This document shows positions 7,488-15,616 of a stretch of 26,207 bases of DNA, one piece after another. Location: positions 1 to 26,207 of the forward strand of contig CALCFD010000039.1 of the NCBI GenBank assembly GCA_937900695.1. The letters are read 5' to 3'. How positions within the stretch are numbered: the first letter of the stretch is position 1; the number at the start of each line of letters is the position of its first letter. The stretch is from an uncultured Eubacterium sp. (GTDB taxonomy: Bacteria; Bacillota; Clostridia; Peptostreptococcales; Anaerovoracaceae). The notes under the pieces were generated by a model, which had not been told where the DNA came from, searched no databases, and worked only from the letters and a program-made list of their open reading frames with translations. The position numbers and the translations under genes were made by a program.

Positions 7488-8771
7488 ATGGATAAAAATA
7501 GAAAAACTGCATATAATGTTTTGATGGCTATTGAAACTAAAAAGCAGTATTCAAATATAGCGTTAAACAATTATATAAGGAGAGAAAAACCTGACTCTCC
7601 TGCTTTTGTGCGTGAATTAGTATACGGTGTTTTAGAAAATAAGAAGCTTTTAGATTATACTATTTCTAAACTTATAACAGGTAAGATTAAAAATGTAAGA
7701 ACACCAGATCTTATAATTTTAAGAATGGGAATTTATCAAATTGCAAAGATGAGCTCTGTGCCAGAATATGCTGCTGTAGATGAAAGTGTACAGATGGCTA
7801 AGAAGTTTGCTCGTGGTAGAGAAAAATTTATAAATGGAGTTTTAAGATCATATATTAGAGATAGGCATAATATTATTTTACCTAATAAAGATAGAGAACT
7901 TTCAAAATATCTATCTGTTCGATATTCTTATGAGGAATGGATAGTTAAGTTATGGCTTGAGGTTTATGACGGTAATTTTGTTGAAGAATTACTAAAGGCT
8001 GGTAACGAAACACCACCTATTACTATAAGAGTAAACAGAGTAAAAGCTTTAAAAAATGATGTGGGTCAAAAACTTGTAAATCTTGGATTTGAAGTCAAAG
8101 AAGGAGATGTATCTAAGACGGCTCTCCATGTAAGAGGAGAAGGGTTACTTGATACAGATATGTATAAAAATGGAGAGTTTTCAGTACAAGATGAGGCTTC
8201 TCAGCTTGTGACAGAGTTTTTGCAACCTGAACCTACAGATTTAATAATTGATGTTTGTGCAGCACCAGGTGGTAAGAGCTTAGCAACTGCAGAAAAAATG
8301 CATAATAAGGGGAAAGTTATAGCTCAGGATATATATGGTAGAAAAATTGCCAATGTCCAAAAAGAAGCTGAACGATTAGGTTTATCTAATGTTGAGACTT
8401 TTACCTGGGATGCATCAAAGGTAAGAGAGGACTTTGTTGAAAAAGCAGATAGAGTAATTGTAGATGCACCATGTTCAGGGTTAGGTGTAGTTAGGAGAAA
8501 ACCTGAGATTAAATATAAAAAGAATAACGACGAGATGGCTATGCTACCTATAAAGCAGCTAGCAATTTTAGAAGCTTCATCTAAGTATTTAAAAAAAGGA
8601 GGTACATTACTTTATAGTACATGTACAATTAACCCTTATGAAAATGAAAGAGTGGTAAGTGATTTTATTCGTAAACATCCTGAATTTACGCTTGAAAAAT
8701 CAACACAATTACTGCCAAATGTAAATAGAACGGATGGATTTTATATTAGTATTATGAAAAGAGAGGCATAA
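7488..8771 (+). CDS. rsmB: 16S rRNA (cytosine-967 C5)-methyltransferase RsmB
   Basis: RsmB methylates C967 of 16S rRNA using SAM. The 427-residue protein has an N-terminal NusB-like RNA-binding domain (about 1-140) and a C-terminal Rossmann methyltransferase domain. The SAM motif DVCAAPGGKS, the motif IV sequence DAPCSGLGVVRRKPEI and the motif VI sequence YSTCTINPYENE are intact, including both conserved cysteines (PC and TC). GAGG lies before the ATG, which follows fmt by 25 bases. Its TAA overlaps the next ATG by one base. In many Bacillota rlmN stands between rsmB and the phosphatase gene; here it is absent. Confidence 0.96.
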   Translation: MDKNRKTAYNVLMAIETKKQYSNIALNNYIRREKPDSPAFVRELVYGVLENKKLLDYTISKLITGKIKNVRTPDLIILRMGIYQIAKMSSVPEYAAVDESVQMAKKFARGREKFINGVLRSYIRDRHNIILPNKDRELSKYLSVRYSYEEWIVKLWLEVYDGNFVEELLKAGNETPPITIRVNRVKALKNDVGQKLVNLGFEVKEGDVSKTALHVRGEGLLDTDMYKNGEFSVQDEASQLVTEFLQPEPTDLIIDVCAAPGGKSLATAEKMHNKGKVIAQDIYGRKIANVQKEAERLGLSNVETFTWDASKVREDFVEKADRVIVDAPCSGLGVVRRKPEIKYKKNNDEMAMLPIKQLAILEASSKYLKKGGTLLYSTCTINPYENERVVSDFIRKHPEFTLEKSTQLLPNVNRTDGFYISIMKREA

Positions 8772-9520
8772 TGAGTATGATTTGTGTGGGCTTTAAGAGT
8801 GACAGAGGTTCTAAAAGAAAAAATAATGAAGACTCGTGTTTTGTTATGCCAAAAGAGCATGTTTATATGGTAGCAGACGGAGTAGGGGGGAATAATGCCG
8901 GTGAGAAAGCTAGTAGTATGGCTGTTACAATAATTGCTGAGCAGGTAAAAAATAAACCGTTAGATAAGGCTACTACAGACGATGAAATATGTGGTTATTT
9001 AAACAATTACATAGAGTTAGCAAATAAAGAAATTAGAAAATATGCTATAAACCATCCAGAGCATAGAGGAATGGCAACAACTTTAGTTTTATGTTATATC
9101 AATGAAAATAAAGGATATTTTGCTAATGCTGGTGATAGTAGGGCGTATATTTATAGAAATAAAAAACTGTGCCAAATTACAGAAGACCATAGTTATGTAA
9201 ATGAATTATTAAGAGAAGGGCTACTGACATATAAGGAAGCTATAAATCATGAAAACAGCAATATGATTACTAAGGCTTTAGGAGCTGAAGAGGAGGTAAA
9301 AGCTGATTTTTATCAGACAGAGCTTTTAGAGGGAGACATAGTTTTACTGTGCACAGATGGATTATATAATGAACTTAATGAAGAAGAGATAAGCGAAGCT
9401 ATTGATTACTATGAATCAAATATGCTTCATTTAGCTGAGATATTAATAAATAGGGCAAATAAGCATGGAAGTAGAGATAATGTAACTGCTGTTTGCTTAA
9501 AGGTTGAAGGAGGATGTTAG
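8771..9520 (+). CDS. stp: PP2C-family Ser/Thr protein phosphatase (Stp/PrpC)
   Basis: This is the soluble metal-dependent phosphatase that reverses phosphorylation by the PASTA kinase encoded next to it. The 249-residue product matches the bacterial Stp length and has the metal-binding and catalytic motifs in order: RGSKRKNNEDS, MVADGVGGNNAGEKAS, MATTLVL, FANAGDSRAY, ITEDHSYVNEL, LLCTDGLYNEL and SRDNVTAV. The aspartates in VADG, CTDG and RDN are the expected Mn/Mg ligands. Its start overlaps the rsmB stop (TAATG), and it ends one base before the kinase start, the usual phosphatase-kinase arrangement. Confidence 0.96.
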   Translation: MSMICVGFKSDRGSKRKNNEDSCFVMPKEHVYMVADGVGGNNAGEKASSMAVTIIAEQVKNKPLDKATTDDEICGYLNNYIELANKEIRKYAINHPEHRGMATTLVLCYINENKGYFANAGDSRAYIYRNKKLCQITEDHSYVNELLREGLLTYKEAINHENSNMITKALGAEEEVKADFYQTELLEGDIVLLCTDGLYNELNEEEISEAIDYYESNMLHLAEILINRANKHGSRDNVTAVCLKVEGGC

Positions 9521-9521
9521 A

Positions 9522-11432
9522 ATGAGTGAAAAAAATGTTCTAGCGGGAAGATATGAGCTTATTGAAAAAATAGGCGATGGAGGCATGGCAATAGTTTACA
9601 AAGCTAAGTGTCGTGTTTTAAAGCGTTATGTAGCTATTAAAATACTTAAACCAGAATTTACACAAGATGCTAAATTCGTGGAGAATTTTAGAAGAGAGTC
9701 TCATGCAGCGGCAAGCCTTTCACATCCTAATATTGTTAGTGTTTATGATGTTGGACAAGAAGGAAATATTAATTATATAGTTATGGAACTAGTTTCTGGC
9801 ATGACTCTAAGTGAAATGATTGAAAAAGAAGGTCCTATGGATTATCGTAGAGCGATAAGTATTACCAAGCAGATAGCTTCTGGCTTATCTGCAGCTCATA
9901 AAAAGGGGATTGTTCATAGGGATGTTAAGCCTCATAATATCTTAATGACAGAAGATGGTATAGCTAAAATTACAGATTTTGGTATAGCTAAAGCTGTAAC
10001 AAATACTACAATTGTGGATACATCAAAAGATAATATTATGGGATCAGTTCACTATTTTTCACCTGAGCAGGCTCGAGGTGGTTATGTAGATGAAAAATCT
10101 GATATTTATTCATTAGGTATAGTTTTGTTTGAAATGCTAACAGGAAAGGTACCATTTGATGGAGATAATCCTGTTACAATTGCTCTAATGCAGATTAATG
10201 AAGCAATTACACCGCCTTCAGTGTTTAATCATAATATACCACCAAGTTTGGAAAGTATTGTTATGAAAGCCACTGAAAAACAACCAAGCAAGAGATTTGC
10301 ATCAGCAGATGAAATGATTAGTGCACTTGAATCGATTGAAACAGTAAATAGGGTAGTAGGAGATTCAGTATTTGCTTCAAACACTGAACCTGAAGAATAT
10401 GAAAAAGATTATCTAGATGATGATTTTGATGATTATGAAAGAAAACCTAAAAAGAAGAAAAAGAAAAAGAAATCAAGTAATAAAGGAAATAAGAAAAAAT
10501 TCTTTATCATTGGTGGCGTAGTTTTAGCTATAGCAGCTATTTTGGGTGTAGCATTTGCACTTGGAGTATTTGATAAAAAGGACATTGAAGTTCCAGATTT
10601 TAGAGGTTTAACTATAGAAGAAGCTGAACAAAAAGCTGATGCTTTAGAGATAAAGGTAGAAATTGGAGAATACGAATTTTCTACAGAATATGAACGAGAT
10701 AAAATTTCGAGTCAAGATCCTGAAGAAGGCGAAATGGTTGCTAAGGGAGATGTTGTAACTGTAAATGTTTCCAAAGGTGAGGATAAAGGAGTAGTTCCTA
10801 ATTTAGTTGGTAAAAAAGAAGATGAAGCTAAGAAGATGATAGAAGAGTATGGCTATAAAGTAGGTAATGTAACTGAAAAAGATAGTGATAAAGAAAAAGG
10901 GACTGTAATAGATCAGGATCCTAAGGCTGGACATGAAGTTAAACAAGGTGAAACTATTAATATAGTAATCAGTAATGGTACAGGTAAGGAAAAGATTGAA
11001 GTTCCAAATGTACTAGGTATGTCAGAATCTGCAGCAAGAAAAGCTATTGAAAATGCAGGATTTAAAGTTGGCAAAGTTACAGAAGGTGTAAGTAGTTCTT
11101 ATAAGGAAGGCGAAGTAATGTGGCAGGAATACAATGCAGGTACTAAGCTTGAAAAGGGTGAAAAGATAAATATTAGAGTAAGTAAAGGAAAAACATCATA
11201 TATAGAAATCTATGTGCCATTCCAGGATGCAGATAATGAAGTGTTTAAAATGACAGTTACTGTGCAGGATGAAAATGGAACTAGAAACGAGCAGTATACA
11301 TGCAAAAAGTCAGATGGTGGTAAGGATGTCAAGGTTCAGGGTACTGGAAAGGGAACTATTATCATAATCTTTGACAATAATAGAGAAATCATGAGACGTA
11401 GTGTTGATTTTGCTTCAGGAGATGTTGGCTGA
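9522..11432 (+). CDS. prkC: PASTA-domain Ser/Thr protein kinase (PrkC/Stk1)
   Basis: This is a membrane kinase that senses peptidoglycan-related signals outside and phosphorylates cell-wall, division and translation proteins inside. In 636 residues I see a kinase domain (about 10-275) with glycine loop GDGGMAIVY (18-26), Lys40, HRDVKPHN with catalytic Asp134, DFG at 152-154 and a threonine-rich activation segment. A long acidic-then-lysine-rich linker follows, then one membrane helix (about 327-350), three PASTA repeats (about 355-420, 424-488, 495-559) and a C-terminal extracellular domain of about 75 residues without a PASTA signature. The start ATG 9522 follows AAGGAGGA (9507-9514); an upstream TTG at 9504 would precede that site. 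The kinase follows stp by one base and overlaps rsgA by one base (TGATG). Confidence 0.97.
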   Translation: MSEKNVLAGRYELIEKIGDGGMAIVYKAKCRVLKRYVAIKILKPEFTQDAKFVENFRRESHAAASLSHPNIVSVYDVGQEGNINYIVMELVSGMTLSEMIEKEGPMDYRRAISITKQIASGLSAAHKKGIVHRDVKPHNILMTEDGIAKITDFGIAKAVTNTTIVDTSKDNIMGSVHYFSPEQARGGYVDEKSDIYSLGIVLFEMLTGKVPFDGDNPVTIALMQINEAITPPSVFNHNIPPSLESIVMKATEKQPSKRFASADEMISALESIETVNRVVGDSVFASNTEPEEYEKDYLDDDFDDYERKPKKKKKKKKSSNKGNKKKFFIIGGVVLAIAAILGVAFALGVFDKKDIEVPDFRGLTIEEAEQKADALEIKVEIGEYEFSTEYERDKISSQDPEEGEMVAKGDVVTVNVSKGEDKGVVPNLVGKKEDEAKKMIEEYGYKVGNVTEKDSDKEKGTVIDQDPKAGHEVKQGETINIVISNGTGKEKIEVPNVLGMSESAARKAIENAGFKVGKVTEGVSSSYKEGEVMWQEYNAGTKLEKGEKINIRVSKGKTSYIEIYVPFQDADNEVFKMTVTVQDENGTRNEQYTCKKSDGGKDVKVQGTGKGTIIIIFDNNREIMRRSVDFASGDVG

Positions 11433-12301
11433 TGGATGGACTTATAGTTAAGGGCATCGGAGGTTTTTATTACGTTAAAGATGATTATGGCAATGTAACT
11501 CAGTGTAGGGCGAGAGGTTCCTTTAAAAATGAAGGAATCACGCCTTGCGTTGGCGATAAGGTTCGATATGAGATTTTAGAGGATAAGGATGGAATTGTAG
11601 AAGAAATTTATCCACGTAAAAATATCTTTATAAGACCGCCGATAGCTAATGTTGATTTACTAGTAATAGTCGTATCTGCAACAAAACCTAAGCCAAATAT
11701 GTTTATCATAGATAGATTTTTAGTAATGGCTGAAAAGAGCAATACTGATATACTTCTTTGCATTAACAAGGTAGATAATGCAAAGGAAAAGGATATTGAA
11801 AGTCTAAAAGATATTTATGGTAATATATATAAAATGGTGTTCACAAGTGGTGTTTCTAAAGAAGGGTTAGACGAACTTAAAGACTTATTAAAGGATAAAA
11901 AAACTGCATTTGCAGGTCCATCAGGAGTTGGTAAATCAACTCTTATAAATGCCCTTCAGCCAGGATTCAATTTAGAAACTGGCGCTATTAGTAATAAAAC
12001 CAAACGCGGCAAGCACACAACAAGACATGTAGAAATTTTTGATATGGATTTTGGAGGCATGATTTATGATACTCCGGGGTTTACTTCATTTGATATATTG
12101 CAGGCAGATGAAGTGGAACTTCAGCTTTATTATCCTGAGATAGTAAAGTATAAGGGCAAGTGCAGATATGATGATTGCATGCACTTAAAAGAACCCGAAT
12201 GTAAGGTTAGAGAAGCTTTAGAAAATGGAGAAATAAATCCTTCAAGATACAATTCATATAAAGAGCAAATTGAAGAGATAAGAAATAAAAAAAAGTATTA
12301 A
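11432..12301 (+). CDS. rsgA: Small ribosomal subunit biogenesis GTPase RsgA
   Basis: RsgA is a circularly permuted GTPase that checks late assembly of the 30S subunit. The 289 residues show an N-terminal OB fold (about 1-65), then the G motifs in permuted order: NKVD (G4), GPSGVGKS (G1, about 162-169), the switch segment KTKRGKHTT and DTPGF (G3). The C-terminal zinc-binding motif CRYDDCMHLKEPEC follows (Cys-x4-Cys-x-His-x5-Cys). The start overlaps the prkC stop. In B. subtilis the orthologue is a PrkC substrate and has the same gene neighbour, so regulation by the upstream kinase is a reasonable inference. Confidence 0.97.
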   Translation: MDGLIVKGIGGFYYVKDDYGNVTQCRARGSFKNEGITPCVGDKVRYEILEDKDGIVEEIYPRKNIFIRPPIANVDLLVIVVSATKPKPNMFIIDRFLVMAEKSNTDILLCINKVDNAKEKDIESLKDIYGNIYKMVFTSGVSKEGLDELKDLLKDKKTAFAGPSGVGKSTLINALQPGFNLETGAISNKTKRGKHTTRHVEIFDMDFGGMIYDTPGFTSFDILQADEVELQLYYPEIVKYKGKCRYDDCMHLKEPECKVREALENGEINPSRYNSYKEQIEEIRNKKKY

Positions 12302-12317
12302 TTATAGGAGAAGTAAA

Positions 12318-12974
12318 ATGAAAAGATTAGCACCATCTATTTTATCGGCAGATTTTTCAAAATTAGGTGAAGATGTTAAGAATATTGAAAACGCAGGTGC
12401 ACATATTATCCACGTAGATGTTATGGATGGGCATTTTGTGCCTAATATAAGTTATGGTGCAGTAGTAATGAAGAGCCTTTTGGGCAAAACAAAGATGCCT
12501 TTTGATGTGCATCTTATGATTGAAGATGCTGATAAGTATATTGGAGAATTTGTTACTGATAATACTGAATTTATTACTGTTCATTATGAAAGTTGTACAC
12601 ATTTGCATAGGACAGTTGAGTATATTAAAAGTTTTGGGGTTAAAGCTGGAGTAGCAATTAATCCTGCAACACCAGCATCAGTATTAGAATGCATTTTAGA
12701 AGATGTTGATATGGTTTTAGTGATGTCAGTAAATCCAGGATTTGGTGGTCAGAAATTTATTTCTGGTGCTTTAGAAAAGGTAAAACAGTTAGATAAAATA
12801 AGAAAAGAATTAAATTTAACGTTTGAAATAGAAATAGATGGTGGTATTAATTTAGAAAATATATCTACAGTAATCGATGCGGGTGTCGATATTGCTGTGG
12901 CTGGATCAGCTGTATTTAAGGCTGAAAATGTCACAGAAACTGTAAAGGCTTTTAATAGTAGATTAGAAGTATAG
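12318..12974 (+). CDS. rpe: Ribulose-phosphate 3-epimerase
   Basis: The enzyme interconverts ribulose 5-phosphate and xylulose 5-phosphate in the pentose phosphate pathway. The 218-residue TIM barrel begins MKRLAPSILSADFSKLGED and contains HVDVMDGHFVPNISYG, FDVHLMIEDA, MSVNPGFGGQKFI and EIDGGI, with the metal-binding His and Asp residues and the catalytic aspartates in these motifs. TAGGAG precedes the ATG and the gap from rsgA is 16 bases. In many relatives thiN follows rpe; here an ABC exporter pair follows instead. Confidence 0.97.
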   Translation: MKRLAPSILSADFSKLGEDVKNIENAGAHIIHVDVMDGHFVPNISYGAVVMKSLLGKTKMPFDVHLMIEDADKYIGEFVTDNTEFITVHYESCTHLHRTVEYIKSFGVKAGVAINPATPASVLECILEDVDMVLVMSVNPGFGGQKFISGALEKVKQLDKIRKELNLTFEIEIDGGINLENISTVIDAGVDIAVAGSAVFKAENVTETVKAFNSRLEV

Positions 12975-12991
12975 ATATTAAAGGAGTTTAC

Positions 12992-13795
12992 ATGGAAATT
13001 AAAAATATAATTAAGGAACATATTGAGTGGAGACATCAGATTTTTAAATTAGCAAAATCTGATTTACGAAAAACTTATAGTGGTGCAGCTTTAGGATGGG
13101 CATGGGCTATAATTAAACCTACGGTTACAATTTTTATTTATTGGTTTGCATTTTCATTTGGTTTAAGATCAAGAGCTGGTATTGCTGGCTTTCCTTTTTT
13201 CTTATGGTTAGTTGCTGGTATCATTTCATGGTTTTATATCAGTGAAATGTGGTCAGGTGGCCCAAATGCCATGAGAAGGTATAAGTTCCTAATAACGAAG
13301 ATGAAATTTCCAACATCTACGATACCAACGTTTTTTAGTTTATCTCATTTAGTAACACATTGTATCTTGCTTTTAGTAGTAATGGTTATTTATATCATTG
13401 CGGGCTATGGAGTTTCAATCTACTATTTACAGATACCATTTTATATGCTAATGATGTTCTTGCTTATGACCGGCTGGTGTCTATTCTCATCTGTATTAGG
13501 TGCTATGAGTAAGGACTTTGCTAACTTAGTGAAATCTTTTACGATGGCTTTATTTTGGCTATCTGGTATAATGTTTGATGTATCAAGTATACATAATGTT
13601 TGGGCTCATAGATTATTAATGATAAATCCTGTTACTTTTATTGTAGAAGGATATAGAAAATCATTTGTTCATCATCAGTGGTTCTTTGAAGATCCAAAGG
13701 TTTTAGGTGTATTTTTAATAGAGCTTATTATTGTTTGGGTACTTGCTGTTAGAACATATAAAAAGATGAAAAAAGAAATGCCGGATGTTTTATAG
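12992..13795 (+). CDS. ABC-2 type permease of a polysaccharide/teichoic-acid-type exporter
   Basis: The 267-residue protein has about six hydrophobic segments and the pattern of TagG/Wzm-type permeases. These include a short N-terminal amphipathic stretch (EWRHQIFKLAKSDLRKTYSG), then LGWAWAIIKPTVTIFIYWF, a middle block with MRRYKFLITKMKFP, and MINPVTFIVEGYRKSFVHH near the end. TagG/Wzm proteins carry lipid-linked glycans such as teichoic acid or O-antigen precursors across the membrane. The substrate here cannot be told. AAGGAG stands before the ATG, 17 bases after rpe. Its partner ATPase gene starts 15 bases downstream. I see no glycosyltransferase or polymer-synthesis gene in the window. 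Confidence 0.92.
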   Translation: MEIKNIIKEHIEWRHQIFKLAKSDLRKTYSGAALGWAWAIIKPTVTIFIYWFAFSFGLRSRAGIAGFPFFLWLVAGIISWFYISEMWSGGPNAMRRYKFLITKMKFPTSTIPTFFSLSHLVTHCILLLVVMVIYIIAGYGVSIYYLQIPFYMLMMFLLMTGWCLFSSVLGAMSKDFANLVKSFTMALFWLSGIMFDVSSIHNVWAHRLLMINPVTFIVEGYRKSFVHHQWFFEDPKVLGVFLIELIIVWVLAVRTYKKMKKEMPDVL

Positions 13796-13810
13796 GAGAA
13801 ATTAAAAAAT

Positions 13811-14557
13811 ATGAAAAATGATGTAGTTATAGAATTTAAATCTGTTACTAAAATGTATAAGCTATATTCCAGTGATAAAAAGAGACTATTATCTGCTTTT
13901 TTTAAGAATATTCCATATAAAGAAAAGAAGGCTATAAATAATTTATCTTTTAAAATTCATAGAGGTGAGGCTATTGCTTTGTTTGGAAGAAATGGTGCCG
14001 GTAAATCTACGATTTTAAAGATGATTACAGGGGTAACTTATCCTACAAGTGGAGAGGTTGTAGTAAAGGGTAGAGTTAGCGCTCTTTTAGAACTTACATC
14101 AGGATTTGATCCAGAGCTTACAGGTCGTGAAAATATTTATTTAAAGGGCCAACTTATGGGATTAAAAGATGAGGAAATAAAAGCAGTTGAGAAAGATATA
14201 GAAGATTTTGCTGAACTTGAAGAATATATAGATCAACCAGTTAGAACTTATTCTTCAGGTATGAAGGCTAGACTTGGATTTGCGGTTAATGTTAATATTA
14301 AACCAGAAATTTTAATTATTGATGAAGCATTAAGTGTAGGAGATGTAGCCTTCAGAAAAAAATGTGTTAAAAAGGTAAATGAAATTATGTCTAGAGATGA
14401 TGTTACATTGTTATTTGTAACTCACTCTGTAAGTACTGCAAGAGAATTTTGTAAGAGAGGTATTTTATTAAAGCAAGGACAGCTAGTTTTAGATACAGAT
14501 ATTGATGAGGCAATAGAAGCTTATAAAGAATTAAGTGCCAAAGGTGGAAAGAAATGA
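13811..14557 (+). CDS. ABC transporter ATP-binding protein, TagH/Wzt type
   Basis: This is the ATPase partner of the preceding permease. The 248 residues contain Walker A GRNGAGKST, the family-specific stretch ALLELTSGFDPELTGREN (typical of polysaccharide and teichoic-acid exporters), signature YSSGMKARLGFAV, Walker B EILIIDEALSVGD and the switch histidine in FVTHS. It is a bare nucleotide-binding domain: the C-terminal carbohydrate-binding domain of the longer Wzt proteins and the long C-terminal extension of TagH are both missing. The stop overlaps the ddl start by four bases (ATGA), indicating tight coupling of exporter and D-Ala-D-Ala ligase expression. Confidence 0.94.
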   Translation: MKNDVVIEFKSVTKMYKLYSSDKKRLLSAFFKNIPYKEKKAINNLSFKIHRGEAIALFGRNGAGKSTILKMITGVTYPTSGEVVVKGRVSALLELTSGFDPELTGRENIYLKGQLMGLKDEEIKAVEKDIEDFAELEEYIDQPVRTYSSGMKARLGFAVNVNIKPEILIIDEALSVGDVAFRKKCVKKVNEIMSRDDVTLLFVTHSVSTAREFCKRGILLKQGQLVLDTDIDEAIEAYKELSAKGGKK

Positions 14558-15615
14558 AAAAAATAAGATTGTTGTTACTCTTTGGAGGCATTTCTAATGA
14601 ACATGAAGTGTCATTATTGAGTACTGCCTCTATATTAAAATATATTAATAAAGAAAAATATGAAATTATAAAGGTAGGAATAACAAAGGAAGGTAGATGG
14701 TTCCTTACTGATGCAGATGCAAAGGCGATAAGTGATGGAAGCTGGGAAAAAAATCCAAATAATGTAGAGGCTATGGTAAGGTTTGCAGGTGAACATAAAG
14801 GAATATATACTATAGATGGCAAAGAATATATTTTGGATTGTGTATTTCCTGTAATGCATGGCAAAAATGCAGAGGATGGTGCTATGCAAGGCTTATGGGA
14901 AATGGCAGATATTGCTTATGTGGGTCCTGGAGTACTTGCATCATCTACAGGAATGGATAAAGTTACAGCAAAGTTAATTGCAGATCAAACAGGTGTAAAG
15001 CAGGCAAAGTACTATGCGACAGATAGATTTGAGTTTTCTTCTAATCCTATAGGAGAATTAGAAAATATTAAAAAGTATTTTAATAACAGCTATCCATTAT
15101 TTGTAAAGCCTTCAAATAGCGGTTCATCTGTTGGTATCACAAAAGCTCATAATGAAAGAGAATTATTTGATGGTATTAAGGATGCTGCGTTGGTGGATCA
15201 TAGAATTTTAATTGAAGAGGCTATCGTTGGAAGAGAAATTGAAGTTGCAGTAATAGGTAATAGGGATCCTCATGCTACAAAGATAGGAGAAATATTATCA
15301 GCAAATGAAATGTATGATTACGAAGCTAAATATCTAAGCGAGGATTCGCGAACGAAAATTGTAGATGATTTAGATGATATTACCGAAGAAAAAATTAGAA
15401 ATTTTGCAGTTGATATTTATAAAGCATTTAATTGCAGAGGATTATCAAGAGTTGATTTCTTTTATACAGATGATGGACAAATAGTGTTTAATGAAATTAA
15501 TACACTTCCAGGCTTCACCAATATTAGCATGTATCCACAGCTATGGAATGCTATGGGAGTGGAATATGATGAGTTGATAGATAAGTTAATTTATTATGCA
15601 ATGGAGGAAAAGTAA
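14554..15615 (+). CDS. ddl: D-alanine--D-alanine ligase
   Basis: Ddl joins two D-alanines for the peptidoglycan stem peptide, using ATP; it is a cytosolic ATP-grasp enzyme. The 353 residues show LLLLFGGISNEHEVSL at the start, VMHGKNAEDGAMQG, the ATP-grasp segment PLFVKPSNSGSSVGI, and FNEINTLPGFT near the end. The omega-loop stretch YDYEAKY carries the tyrosine typical of true D-Ala-D-Ala ligases, so this is not a VanA-type lactate ligase. The usual Gly before EDG is Ala here. The gene overlaps the ABC ATPase gene by four bases and is one base from thrS. Confidence 0.96.
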   Translation: MKKIRLLLLFGGISNEHEVSLLSTASILKYINKEKYEIIKVGITKEGRWFLTDADAKAISDGSWEKNPNNVEAMVRFAGEHKGIYTIDGKEYILDCVFPVMHGKNAEDGAMQGLWEMADIAYVGPGVLASSTGMDKVTAKLIADQTGVKQAKYYATDRFEFSSNPIGELENIKKYFNNSYPLFVKPSNSGSSVGITKAHNERELFDGIKDAALVDHRILIEEAIVGREIEVAVIGNRDPHATKIGEILSANEMYDYEAKYLSEDSRTKIVDDLDDITEEKIRNFAVDIYKAFNCRGLSRVDFFYTDDGQIVFNEINTLPGFTNISMYPQLWNAMGVEYDELIDKLIYYAMEEK

Positions 15616-15616
15616 A

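Noticed and set aside
12302..12317. Search for spoVM or thiN around rpe as a sign of sporulation or the usual gene order
   Set aside because: The gap before rpe is 16 bases and the one after it is 17 bases, with no room for either gene.
12363..12608. Minus-strand open frames opposite rpe, ddl, trmD and yggS
   Set aside because: All lie wholly inside strong, recognised genes, have no ribosome sites and encode low-complexity products.
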